NCBI RefSeq assembly: GCF_014472415.1
Contig: NZ_JACSZV010000033.1
Coordinates: 1-64,000 of the forward strand
Reading direction: 5' to 3'
Origin: Pseudomonas sp. N40(2020)
GTDB taxonomy: Bacteria; Pseudomonadota; Gammaproteobacteria; Pseudomonadales; Pseudomonadaceae
DNA: 64,000 nt
The notes below the pieces were generated by a model, which saw only the letters and a list, made by a program, of their open reading frames with translations, did not search any database and had not been told where the DNA came from. Both the position numbers and the translations under genes were made by a program. This document shows positions 26,968 through 35,079 of this stretch, piece by piece; positions within the stretch are counted from its first letter, which is position 1; each line of letters starts with the position of its first letter.

Positions 26968-27970
26968 AGAGGCGCTGTCCTCGTTCGAGGCCGTGCAGGC
27001 CCAGCTGCAACAACTCGACCCGCAACTGATCGAGATCGCCGGGCGCCTGCGCCGTCAGCCGCCGCAAGTGGCGATGACCGTCGCGCGCGGCAGTTCCGAC
27101 CACGCGGCGAGCTACTTCGCCTACCTGACCATGCAGCAGTTGGGCGTGCCGGTGGCGTCGTTGCCGATGTCGGTGGTGACCATGCAGCAGGCGCCGCTGA
27201 AGGTTAGCGGACAGGTCGCCTTCGCGTTCTCGCAGTCCGGTCAGAGCCCGGATCTGGTCAACAGTCTGCGTCTGCTGCGCAAGCGTGGGGCGCTCAGCGT
27301 TTCCATGGTCAACGCCGCCGACTCGCCGCTGGAAGCCGCGTGTGAATTCAGCGTGCCGCTGCTCGCCGGTACTGAAAGCAGCGTCGCCGCGACCAAGAGT
27401 TTCATCGCCACCCTCAGCGCCAGCGCTCGTCTGATCGCGCACTGGAAAGAGGACAACGAATTGCTGCAAGCCCATAACGCACTGCCCGAAGGCCTGCGCG
27501 AAGCGGCGCAACAGGACTGGAGCGTGGCCATTGATGCCCTGCGCGATTGCGAACGCCTGATGGTGATCGGTCGCGGTGCCGGTTTCGCCATCGCTCAGGA
27601 AGCGGCGCTGAAGTTCAAGGAAACCTCGGCGATCCAGGCCGAAGCCTTCAGCAGCGCCGAAGTCCGTCACGGCCCGATGGCGCTGATCGACGAACACTAC
27701 CCGCTGCTGGTCTTCGCACCACGCGGCGCCGAACAGGCCGGGCTGTTGAGTCTGGCGGCGGAAATGCGCCAACGCGGCGCCCGCGTCTTGCTGGCCGCGC
27801 CGGACGATGTGAGCGAACGCGACCTGACCCTGAGCCGCGCCGAACACCCGGTCCTCGACCCGATTCTGGCGATCCAGAGTTTCTACGTGATGGCTGCAGG
27901 CCTGGCCGTAGCCCGAGGCATGGACCCGGATCAGCCGCGCCACTTGAGCAAAGTGACCCGCACGCACTGA
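26948..27970 (+). CDS. nagB: Glucosamine-6-phosphate deaminase, SIS-domain type (NagB-II)
   Basis: 340 aa, two SIS domains (about 30-165 and 185-330), like the isomerase half of GlmS but without a glutaminase domain. Motifs are VARGSSDHAASYFAYL, AFSQSGQSPDLVNSL, TESSVAATKSF and the C-terminal EAFSSAEVRHGPMALI. In the nag context it should deaminate GlcN-6-P to fructose-6-P and ammonia; it is unrelated to E. coli NagB. The start is TTG 26948: AGGAG sits 6 nt upstream, whereas the next ATG (26960) would be 18 nt away. Confidence 0.9.
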   Translation: MTSKMLEEALSSFEAVQAQLQQLDPQLIEIAGRLRRQPPQVAMTVARGSSDHAASYFAYLTMQQLGVPVASLPMSVVTMQQAPLKVSGQVAFAFSQSGQSPDLVNSLRLLRKRGALSVSMVNAADSPLEAACEFSVPLLAGTESSVAATKSFIATLSASARLIAHWKEDNELLQAHNALPEGLREAAQQDWSVAIDALRDCERLMVIGRGAGFAIAQEAALKFKETSAIQAEAFSSAEVRHGPMALIDEHYPLLVFAPRGAEQAGLLSLAAEMRQRGARVLLAAPDDVSERDLTLSRAEHPVLDPILAIQSFYVMAAGLAVARGMDPDQPRHLSKVTRTH

Positions 27971-27987
27971 CCACCGATGAGCGACAT

Positions 27988-28072
27988 GTAGGAGCTGCCG
28001 AAGGCTGCGATCTTTTGATTTTGACCTTCCGAAAAACAAGATCAAAAGATCGCAGCCTGCGGCAGCTCCTAC
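27988..28072. repeat. REP pair inside the nag operon
   Basis: Arms 27988-28019 and 28040-28072 of the GTAGGAGCTGCCGAAGGCTG family face each other. They lie between the deaminase gene and the PTS fusion gene, so the polycistronic mRNA would carry this stem-loop. Such hairpins often give differential stability of the flanking segments. Confidence 0.88.
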
Positions 28073-28113
28073 AAACGGACACCGAACCGAGTTTTAACTG
28101 ATGAGACCGAGCC

Positions 28114-30627
28114 ATGCACAACAACAATAAAGAGCTGACCCTCAGCGCCCCGCTCAGCGGCCCGGTGCTCACGCTCGCCAAAGTCCCGGACGCGGTGTTC
28201 GCCAGCGGCGCGATGGGCGATGGCATTGCCATCGACCCGTTGAACGACACCCTGTATTCGCCGTGTGCCGGGGTGATCATCCATGTCGCGCGTACCGGTC
28301 ACGCCCTCACCGTGCGTGCCGACAATGGCGCGGAAATCCTCCTGCACCTGGGTCTCGACACCGTTGAATTGAACGGCGAAGGCTTCTCGATGCTGGTCAA
28401 GGAAGGTTTGCGCGTCACCCAGGGTCAGCCGCTGTTGCGCTATGACCTGGACAAGGTCGGCCAGCAGTGCAAAAGCCTGGTCAGCTTGTTGATCCTGACC
28501 AACAGCCAGGATTTTCAAGTGCGGCCAATCACCCTCAAAGCAGTGAAGGTTGGCGAGCCGTTGTTGCACATCATCGCGCGCCACAGTGCGGCGACCAACG
28601 CTGAAGAACTCGGCGGGCCTGAGGTTCACGGGCATGTGCTGGTCGCTCATCGCGGCGGTTTGCATGCCCGCCCCGCCGCGCTGATTCGCCAGACCGCACA
28701 AGGCTTCAAGAGCCAGTCGCAGCTGCACTTCGCCGGCAAAACGGCGCCGTGCAACAGCCTGATCGGGTTGATGGGGCTGGCGGTCGGCGAGCAGGACGAA
28801 GTACAAGTCAGTTGTCAGGGTCCGGACGCAGAAGCCGCGCTGCAAGCCTTGCTCACGGCTTTGGCCACCGCCCTGCCGGACGATCATCACGCAAGCGCCC
28901 CGGTCAGCGCAGCACCGCGCAAACGCCCGGCCGAGGCTGGCGTGTTGCATGGCGTGTGCGCTGCGCCGGGATTGATCGGTGGGCCGCTGTTTCGTTTGAA
29001 CGCAATCAACTTGCCGGCGGATGCGGGCAATCATGCTCCGCTTGAGCAACTGGAAAAACTTGAAGCCGCGCTGAATCAGGTACGCAGCGAAATCGACGGC
29101 ACCCTCGCCCAGGCGAAAAAGCACAAAAACACCGACGAAGAAGCAATCTTCGCCGCACACATGGCGCTGCTGGAAGACCCGGCCCTGCTCGACGCTGCGC
29201 AACAATTCATCGAGCAAGGCACTGCCGCGACTCACGCCTGGAGCCAGTCGATTGATGTGCAGTGCGAAGTGCTCCAGCAAACCGGCAGCGCGCTGCTGGC
29301 CGAACGCGCCAACGACCTGCGCGACCTCAAGCAACGCGTGCTGCGTGCCCTGCTCGGCGAAGCCTGGCATTACGACGTGCCGGCCGGCGCCATTGTCGCC
29401 GCGCATGAACTGACCCCGTCGGATCTGCTGCAACTCAGCGCCCAAGGTGTCGCCGGGTTGTGCATGGCCGAGGGCGGCGCGACCTCCCACGTAGCGATTC
29501 TGGCGCGGGGCAAAGGTTTGCCGTGCATGGTTGCTTTGGGTTCGGCATTGCTTGAACAACCACAAGGCCAAGCGGTGGTGCTCGACGCCGATAACGGTCG
29601 CCTTGAACTGACACCCAATGCAGAACGACTGGCCGAAGTTCAACAAGCGCAAATCGATCGCCAGCAACGCCGCGACGCGCAACAAGCCAAGGCGCACCTG
29701 CCGGCCGAAACACGCAATGGCGTGGCCATCGAAGTGGTCGCCAACGTCGCCTCCAGCGCTGAAGCAACGGACGCCTTTGCCAACGGTGCCGACGGCGTCG
29801 GTCTGCTGCGCACCGAATTCCTGTTCGTCGATCGCCAGACCGCGCCAGACGTCGAAGAACAGCGCGCCGCCTATCAAGCCGTCATCGATGCGATGGGCGA
29901 CAAGTCAGTGATCATCCGCACCATCGACGTTGGCGGCGACAAACAACTCGACTACCTGCCACTGCCCGCCGAAGCCAACCCGGTGCTCGGCTTGCGCGGT
30001 ATTCGTCTGGCTCAGGCCCGCCCGGAAATTCTCGATCAGCAACTGCGCGCGCTGCTGCAAGTCAGCCCGTTGCAGCGTTGCCGAATCCTGTTGCCGATGG
30101 TCACCGAAGTCGACGAATTGCTGCACATTCGCGAACGCGTCGATGCGTTGTGCCTGGAACTGAACATCACACAACGCCCGGAAATCGGCGTGATGATCGA
30201 AGTCCCGGCCGCCGCACTGCAAGCCGAACAACTGGCCGAGCACGCAGACTTCCTGTCGATCGGCACAAACGATCTCTCCCAATACACCCTCGCCATGGAT
30301 CGCGACCACGCCGGCCTCGCCGCACGAGTCGACGCTTTGCACCCGGCGCTGCTGCGCCTGATCGCCATGACCTGCGAAGGCGCGGCGGTGCACAAACGGT
30401 GGGTCGGCGTGTGCGGTGCGTTGGCCTCTGATCCACTGGCAACGCCGGTATTGATCGGCCTCGGCGTAACCGAACTGTCGGTCAGCCCGGTGCAGATCGG
30501 TGAAATCAAGGATCGCGTGCGCCAGTTGCACGAAGCCGAATGCCAACGCCTCGCCCGTGACCTGCTCAAGCTGAGCAGCGCTGCGGCGGTGCGTCACGCC
30601 TGCCATCAACAATGGCCTCTGCGCTAA
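28114..30627 (+). CDS. PTS fusion protein EIIA(Glc-type)-HPr-Enzyme I for GlcNAc
   Basis: 837 aa, three phosphotransfer modules in one chain. EIIA (about 8-150) has the acceptor His78 in ILLHLGLDTVEL; HPr (about 170-255) has His184 in RGGLHARPAAL; Enzyme I (about 280-835) has His459 in GGATSHVAILARG and the PEP-binding C-terminal barrel (GLLRTEFLF, SIGTNDLSQYTLAMDRD, the active Cys in WVGVCGALASD). It would carry phosphate from PEP to NagE. In Pseudomonas such proteins are named PtsP or NagF. It reads with nagE 23 bp downstream. Confidence 0.93.
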   Translation: MHNNNKELTLSAPLSGPVLTLAKVPDAVFASGAMGDGIAIDPLNDTLYSPCAGVIIHVARTGHALTVRADNGAEILLHLGLDTVELNGEGFSMLVKEGLRVTQGQPLLRYDLDKVGQQCKSLVSLLILTNSQDFQVRPITLKAVKVGEPLLHIIARHSAATNAEELGGPEVHGHVLVAHRGGLHARPAALIRQTAQGFKSQSQLHFAGKTAPCNSLIGLMGLAVGEQDEVQVSCQGPDAEAALQALLTALATALPDDHHASAPVSAAPRKRPAEAGVLHGVCAAPGLIGGPLFRLNAINLPADAGNHAPLEQLEKLEAALNQVRSEIDGTLAQAKKHKNTDEEAIFAAHMALLEDPALLDAAQQFIEQGTAATHAWSQSIDVQCEVLQQTGSALLAERANDLRDLKQRVLRALLGEAWHYDVPAGAIVAAHELTPSDLLQLSAQGVAGLCMAEGGATSHVAILARGKGLPCMVALGSALLEQPQGQAVVLDADNGRLELTPNAERLAEVQQAQIDRQQRRDAQQAKAHLPAETRNGVAIEVVANVASSAEATDAFANGADGVGLLRTEFLFVDRQTAPDVEEQRAAYQAVIDAMGDKSVIIRTIDVGGDKQLDYLPLPAEANPVLGLRGIRLAQARPEILDQQLRALLQVSPLQRCRILLPMVTEVDELLHIRERVDALCLELNITQRPEIGVMIEVPAAALQAEQLAEHADFLSIGTNDLSQYTLAMDRDHAGLAARVDALHPALLRLIAMTCEGAAVHKRWVGVCGALASDPLATPVLIGLGVTELSVSPVQIGEIKDRVRQLHEAECQRLARDLLKLSSAAAVRHACHQQWPLR

Positions 30628-30650
30628 TAACAACAAGAAGGAGAACCGCC

Positions 30651-32366
30651 ATGTACCAACTCTTCATCGAAGGCCTGCAACGCCTCGGCCGCGCGCTGAT
30701 GCTGCCGATCGCGATCCTGCCGATTGCCGGTCTGCTGCTGCGTCTGGGTGACACCGACCTGCTCAACATCGCGATCATTCACGATGCCGGCCAAGTGATC
30801 TTCGCCAACCTGGCGATGATCTTCGCCATCGGCATCGCCGTCGGCTTCGCCAAGGACAACAACGGCACCGCAGGCCTGGCCGGGGTGATCGGTTATCTGG
30901 TGATGATCTCCACCCTCAAAGTGCTCGACGCGAGCATCAACATGGGCATGCTCGCCGGCATTGTCAGCGGCCTGATGGCCGGCGCGCTGTACAACCGCTT
31001 CAAGGACATCAAACTGCCTGAGTATCTGGCGTTCTTCGGTGGCCGGCGGTTTGTGCCGATTGTCACGGGTTTCGCCGCAGTCGGCCTGGGCGTGGTGTTC
31101 GGCTACATCTGGCCGCCGATCCAGCACGGCATCAACAGCTTCGGCGCCCTGATGATGGAAAGCGGCAGCCTCGGTGCCTTCGTCTTCGGCGTGTTCAACC
31201 GCCTGCTGATCGTCACCGGCCTGCACCATATCCTCAACAACATGGCGTGGTTCGTGTTCGGCAACTTCACCGATCCGACTACTGGCGCACTGGTGACCGG
31301 CGACCTGTCGCGCTACTTCGCTGGCGATCCGAAGGGTGGCCAGTTCATGACCGGCATGTTCCCGATGATGATCTTCGGCCTCCCCGCCGCGTGCCTGGCG
31401 ATGTATCGCAACGCGCTGCCGGAGCGGCGCAAGGTCATGGGCGGGATCTTCCTGTCGATGGCCCTGACTTCATTCCTGACCGGCGTGACCGAGCCGATTG
31501 AATTCGCCTTCATGTTTCTGGCGCCACTGCTGTTCCTGCTGCACGCGCTGCTGACCGGGTTGTCGATGGCGATCACCAATGCGCTGAACATCCATTTGGG
31601 CTTTACGTTTTCTGGCGGGTTTATCGACATGGTGCTGGGCTGGGGCAAGTCCACCAACGGCTGGCTGGTGGTCCCTGTCGGGCTGGCGTACGCGGTTGTG
31701 TATTACGTGGTGTTTGATTTCTGTATTCGTCGCTTCAATCTGAAAACGCCGGGGCGTGAGGATGTGGCGACCGCTGAGAAAGCCGTCCTCACCGAAAACC
31801 AACGAGCCGGGGCCTACATCAAAGCCCTCGGTGGTGCAGAGAACCTTGTGACTGTCGGTGCCTGCACCACGCGGTTGCGACTGGAAATGGTCGATCGCAA
31901 CAAAGCATCCGATGCAGATCTGAAAGCGCTCGGCGCAATGGCAGTCGTGCGCCCGGGCAAGGGTGGCAGTTTGCAAGTTGTGGTCGGGCCGATGGCTGAC
32001 AGCATTGCAGATGAGATTCGCCTGGCGATGCCGGCGTTGGGGCGTGCGGTTCTTGCTGAGCCTGTTGCCGTTGCCGATGAACCGAAAGCGGTTGTGGTCG
32101 CAGGCTCCGAAGCTCAGCAATGGCTGAATGCGCTGGGCGGCGGCGACAACGTGCTGCAACTCGATTGCATCGCCATGAGCCGGATTCGCTTGCTGCTGGC
32201 GGATGGCAAGGCGCTGTCTGAGGCGCAGTTGAAAGAGCTGGGTTGTCAGGGTGTCAGCCAGTTGGAGGGTGGGGTCTGGCATTTGTTGGTGGGGGATAAG
32301 GCGGCGAGTTTGAGTGGGGCGATTGAGGCGCTGGTCAGTCGCAGTGAGGTCAGTGCCAAGGTCTGA
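30651..32366 (+). CDS. nagE: PTS N-acetylglucosamine transporter EIICB (NagE) with tandem EIIB domains
   Basis: 571 aa. The EIIC membrane domain covers about 1-365 (ALMLPIAILPIAGLLLRLGD at the start; TGVTEPIEFAFMFLAP with the sugar-site Glu). EIIB-1 (about 383-460) has the phospho-Cys405 in VGACTTRLRLEMVD. A second EIIB-like domain (about 487-560) has Cys506 in LDCIAMSRIRLLLAD but lacks the TTR that normally follows. No EIIA is fused; that module is in the preceding gene. ATG 30651 follows AAGGAG. It imports GlcNAc as GlcNAc-6-P, feeding NagA. Confidence 0.93.
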   Translation: MYQLFIEGLQRLGRALMLPIAILPIAGLLLRLGDTDLLNIAIIHDAGQVIFANLAMIFAIGIAVGFAKDNNGTAGLAGVIGYLVMISTLKVLDASINMGMLAGIVSGLMAGALYNRFKDIKLPEYLAFFGGRRFVPIVTGFAAVGLGVVFGYIWPPIQHGINSFGALMMESGSLGAFVFGVFNRLLIVTGLHHILNNMAWFVFGNFTDPTTGALVTGDLSRYFAGDPKGGQFMTGMFPMMIFGLPAACLAMYRNALPERRKVMGGIFLSMALTSFLTGVTEPIEFAFMFLAPLLFLLHALLTGLSMAITNALNIHLGFTFSGGFIDMVLGWGKSTNGWLVVPVGLAYAVVYYVVFDFCIRRFNLKTPGREDVATAEKAVLTENQRAGAYIKALGGAENLVTVGACTTRLRLEMVDRNKASDADLKALGAMAVVRPGKGGSLQVVVGPMADSIADEIRLAMPALGRAVLAEPVAVADEPKAVVVAGSEAQQWLNALGGGDNVLQLDCIAMSRIRLLLADGKALSEAQLKELGCQGVSQLEGGVWHLLVGDKAASLSGAIEALVSRSEVSAKV

Positions 32367-32406
32367 GCCTTTACATCAGGCTCTACTCGAAACAACTGAT
32401 ACAAAA

Positions 32407-32429
32407 AACCCGGCGTTGGCCGGGTTTTT
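32407..32429 (+). terminator. Terminator of the nag operon
   Basis: AACCCGGC/GCCGGGTT with a GTTG loop and a TTTTT tail, 40 bp behind nagE. A-run on the other side, so it may also serve the convergent gene ending at 32444. Confidence 0.9.
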
Positions 32430-32443
32430 CATGCAGCTCAAGT

Positions 32444-32896
32444 TCAGGACATTCTTGCGCGCTGTTCCGCCTCGTAATGCCGAGTCTGGTACGGCATGAG
32501 CGCCTGAACCTTCAAACCCAGACTTTCCGTCAAACCCCAAGCAACCGCCAACTCGTCGCGACGATTGCGTAATAAAACAGCGGGTTGAGAAACGACGTGT
32601 TGCTTGGGTGTTTTGGCGGCGAAAAGCTCGAGTGCATGGAGCGTTTCCGACACGCGGCTATCCGATACACATGCGAAACGAGTAAATCGCTCCAGTAGAT
32701 AAGCCGCTCGGCGCAGCTCGACTTCATCGCTGTGAAATTTGAGAAATGTTGATATCTCACTCTCAAGATCGGATGTTGAATACCAGACCTCTTTGGCTGC
32801 ATTGACCAGCGCTGTCCCATCGGCTTGATCCAGCGGTCTTCTGACCAACGTATCCAATGCCGAAGAGAGGACATGATCATCAAGAGAGTTGGACAT
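32444..32896 (-). CDS. Uncharacterised helical protein, partner of the nucleotidyltransferase gene
   Basis: 150 aa from MSNSLDDHVLSS; not recognised. The sequence is charged and predicted mostly helical (LRRAAYLLERFTRFA, ETLHALELFAAKT, RRDELAVAWGLTESLG), without signal peptide or membrane segment. The RxxxxH motif of HEPN ribonucleases is not evident. Its ATG at 32896 lies 17 bp inside the end of the upstream gene (stop 32880-32882), so the two are translated together. This tight pairing is what one sees in two-gene modules such as toxin-antitoxin pairs, but nothing in the protein itself proves such a role. Confidence 0.65.
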   Translation of the reverse strand: MSNSLDDHVLSSALDTLVRRPLDQADGTALVNAAKEVWYSTSDLESEISTFLKFHSDEVELRRAAYLLERFTRFACVSDSRVSETLHALELFAAKTPKQHVVSQPAVLLRNRRDELAVAWGLTESLGLKVQALMPYQTRHYEAEQRARMS

Positions 32897-33518
32897 CTGG
32901 TTCCTCCAGGTAGTCCTGCAAGATATTGGTGAGCACTGAGGCAGGTTGCTCTTTGTTGCCAACATATACATCAATTGCTTGCAATGCCAGACACCGGAAA
33001 TCACTCGCCAGAATGAAACCGGCCCTAAGAAGCGCCTTGATGTCCGCAACGTCGTGATCGGTAGCCCTGCCAAGTTTTGTAATTGCAATATCCACCGGAG
33101 CAGCGATGTGAATCTGGAGCGGGGACGTCTCCGGAAACTCAGTCATGGGAATACTTCGCGCCCAGTAGTCTTCATGGATCAGGCCAAAACTTGTGTTGTA
33201 CTGAAGGTCGTAGTTCAGCTCCATCACTCGAGCGGAGCGTTCGTCGATAAAAGGCTCCGGAAATTGAGCAAGAAGCGCTTGAAGGTCGAACCCTGGCGGA
33301 AGGCAAGCTTCATAAATCTCCGCATCGACATCCACGGAAACACGATGATTTGTGTAGAGATGTACGGCGCAACCACCAAAGACGATGATTTTGACTGCAC
33401 CCGGATCGGCATTTTCCTGCGTCAATTCTGCTTCGACTGATTTGAACATCGAAACCAATGCCTTTCCCAAGGCAGTATTCGCGTTGATGCGGGGAGTGAC
33501 CACAGGTAGCAATTCCAT
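32880..33518 (-). CDS. DUF6036-like nucleotidyltransferase-fold protein
   Basis: 212 aa. The polymerase-beta nucleotidyltransferase pattern is visible: IIVFGGCAVHLYTNHRVSVD then VDAEIYEA (GG, then S-x-DVDAE as the metal-binding acidic pair). The C-terminal IAAPVDIAITKLGRATDHDV followed by ADIKALLRAGF matches the DUF6036/MNT-like arrangement. Such proteins occur as antitoxins or toxins of nucleotidyltransferase systems and as orphan accessory genes; the target is unknown. It overlaps its partner by 17 bp and its sequence is less GC-rich than the nag genes, consistent with acquired DNA. Confidence 0.75.
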   Translation of the reverse strand: MELLPVVTPRINANTALGKALVSMFKSVEAELTQENADPGAVKIIVFGGCAVHLYTNHRVSVDVDAEIYEACLPPGFDLQALLAQFPEPFIDERSARVMELNYDLQYNTSFGLIHEDYWARSIPMTEFPETSPLQIHIAAPVDIAITKLGRATDHDVADIKALLRAGFILASDFRCLALQAIDVYVGNKEQPASVLTNILQDYLEEPDVQLS

Positions 33519-33694
33519 TTTTGAACCTCAAAGTCATGTCGATGGCTCACGCGATACAGCCTGTTACCCAGCTCGCTGTTTGCCAGAGACAGATCAAGGT
33601 ATGGATGCGACTTCCGAGGGACAACCTGAAAGATTGGTAGGAAAATTCCCGAGTTTGCTGACGCTCTGAAACTCGTCTGACGCCTGTCAGTGCC

Positions 33695-33763
33695 TCATCG
33701 CTGGCAAGCCGGCTCCCACAAGGGAATGCGTTTCAAATGTGGGAGCCAGCCTGCTGGCGATGA
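33695..33763. repeat. REP pair (TCGCTGGCAAGCCGGCTCCCAC family)
   Basis: Arms TCATCGCTGGCAAGCCGGCT (33695 on, to 33720) and the inverted copy 33738-33763 around a 17-nt spacer. It lies between the upstream end of the nucleotidyltransferase gene and the DUF6124 gene. The remaining 33519-33694 shows no gene. Confidence 0.8.
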
Positions 33764-33778
33764 ACGATGACGCGGTCG

Positions 33779-34138
33779 TCAGGTTTGTGGGTCGACTCGA
33801 TCCAGTGCCCGGCTGACAGCCAGTTCGGCGAGCATGACGATTTGCTGGATGCCTAATACCGTGCTGCGCTGAGAACCGCTTAGCTCATTGGCAAAGTTGC
33901 TGGCGGCGGTGCTTGCCGAGGCTAATGACTCACAGGCGTGGGCGAGCAGGCTTTCGGTATCGACTTCGGGGCAGACCATGAACATGGAGCTCGGTCGGCG
34001 CGGCTTTGCGGGTTCGGGGCACAGGTAGAAGTCGAGAGCGCGTTTGATGGCTTCGCGGTTTCGGGCCTGGTCTTCGGCACGGAGGGCTTCTTCGAGTGGG
34101 GTTTTGGTTTCGGGTGGATCGGGTGCGATTTTAGTCAT
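33779..34138 (-). CDS. DUF6124 family protein
   Basis: 119 aa from MTKIAPDPPETKTPLEEALR. The family is largely confined to Pseudomonas and found in several copies per genome. Conserved landmarks here are REAIKRALDFYL, SSMFMVCPEVDTESLLAHAC, SLASASTAASNFANELSGSQ and the C-terminal helix QQIVMLAELAVSRALD. It is a soluble helical protein of unknown function. The frame is open to 34285, but the extra part is read from the structured leader and is not protein coding. Confidence 0.8.
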   Translation of the reverse strand: MTKIAPDPPETKTPLEEALRAEDQARNREAIKRALDFYLCPEPAKPRRPSSMFMVCPEVDTESLLAHACESLASASTAASNFANELSGSQRSTVLGIQQIVMLAELAVSRALDRVDPQT

Positions 34139-34174
34139 GGATCGGTCCTTGCTGTTTCGAGCCATCCAAATACC

Positions 34175-34278
34175 GTTTCTCACGCGGCGAATTGGGTGGC
34201 AGCTATGTGCGAGGTGAGAAACCGGGCAAAGACCAGCAAACCTCCGGCCGGACCGAAGTCCGCCCGCACATAGCCGCC
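34175..34278 (-). promoter_or_regulatory. Structured leader RNA with crossing helices upstream of DUF6124
   Basis: In the transcript (minus strand) helix A pairs GGCGGCUAUGUGCG (34278-34265) with CGCACAUAGCUGCC (34211-34198), one G-U pair. Inside it is a GGAC-UUCG-GUCC hairpin (34261-34250). Helix B pairs GUUUCUCAC (34222-34214) with GUGAGAAAC (34183-34175), perfect 9 bp. The 5' arm of B lies inside A and its 3' arm outside, so the helices cross: either a pseudoknot or two exclusive folds. It ends about 37 nt before the DUF6124 ATG. No named RNA family could be assigned by eye. Confidence 0.6.
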
Positions 34279-34362
34279 ATAACAATGCAGCAGCGAATTA
34301 GCTGGCGGCAATTATGGGACTACTGGCGCTGGAATGACACTTACCCGAGTTCTCACACCCGA

Positions 34363-34380
34363 TCACTGAACATTCAGTGA
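34363..34380. promoter_or_regulatory. Palindrome upstream of the DUF6124 leader (operator candidate)
   Basis: TCACTGAA/TTCAGTGA, perfect 8-bp arms around a 2-bp centre, about 85 bp upstream of the structured leader. Size and symmetry fit a dimeric repressor site. No matching regulator gene is adjacent. Confidence 0.4.
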
Positions 34381-34483
34381 CAGCCAAAGACTAGAGATCC
34401 GACGTCCGACGGACAACCTGAAAACCTTGTGGGAAGGTTCTGGTGATCTCACATCGAGTTAAACAACGCGAATCGCCTCCCTC

Positions 34484-34577
34484 GTGTAGGAGCTGCCGAA
34501 GGCTGCGATCTTTTGACTTTGACGTTTCAACATCAAAAGCAGGATCAACAGATCGCAGCCTTCGGCAGCTCCTACAC
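34484..34577. repeat. REP pair (GTAGGAGCTGCCGAAGGCTG family)
   Basis: Opposed copies at 34484-34515 and 34551-34577. The arms are near identical to those at 27988 and 43122, with a spacer of about 35 nt. Confidence 0.87.
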
Positions 34578-34626
34578 GTGAGCCGGTGCATTCAGGAATG
34601 AAATCGCCCCCACATTGTCGGCACTG

Positions 34627-34650
34627 TCAACTGTCAGGTCTGACAGTTGA
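34627..34650. promoter_or_regulatory. 24-bp palindrome upstream of the EF-hand gene
   Basis: TCAACTGTCA (34627-34636) and TGACAGTTGA (34641-34650) are perfect 10-bp inverted arms around GGTC. ACTGTCA is also repeated in direct orientation just before it. A TTGACT hexamer follows at 34674-34679, 24 bp downstream. Operator is more likely than terminator since no T-run follows. Confidence 0.45.
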
Positions 34651-34746
34651 CCGCCTCGACCGACGTTATTACGTTGACTGAATCAGGCAGTTTTTATGTC
34701 GTAGCCTCGATAACCCTGCACTTAATTCATAAAGGATGGCTGCGAC

Positions 34747-34977
34747 ATGGCTGACAAAATGACGGACGAACAACAACTAAAGCATCTGATAGAAACCTAC
34801 AAATCTCTGGACGCAAACAAGGACGGAGTCCTTACTTTCGAAGAGTTCGCCAACGGCGCCGAAGGCTTTGAAAAAATGATGCGACTTTGGGTTTGGGATG
34901 AATACAACAAGGACAGAAACCGCAACCTGACCCTGGAAGAGTATCTGGCCAACCAAAACGCAAAACCTGCCGAATAG
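34747..34977 (+). CDS. Small EF-hand domain protein
   Basis: 76 aa. One clear EF-hand (about residues 21-33: SLDANKDGVLTFEEF, with D-x-N-x-D-G and the bidentate Glu) and a second, degenerate loop (DEYNKDRNRNLTLEEY). No signal peptide, so probably a cytoplasmic calcium-responsive or buffering protein. The ATG follows AAAGGATGG closely. The function cannot be stated; the pattern is a good motif match but this gene has no recognisable partner nearby. Confidence 0.8.
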   Translation: MADKMTDEQQLKHLIETYKSLDANKDGVLTFEEFANGAEGFEKMMRLWVWDEYNKDRNRNLTLEEYLANQNAKPAE

Positions 34978-35079
34978 CTTTGTCACTCCAGAATCGCCAT
35001 CGCTGGCAAGCTCCCACAGTTTTGATTTGCACACCTACCCTGCGGCAAAGCCGCCCCACTCAACAGGATGAGCGTTAGC

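Noticed and set aside
28069-29877. 602-codon minus-strand frame
   Set aside because: Antisense of the EIIA-HPr-EI gene; no motif of its own.
34139-34285. N-terminal extension of the DUF6124 protein
   Set aside because: These codons are the paired helices of the leader RNA; the family starts at MTKIAPDPPE.
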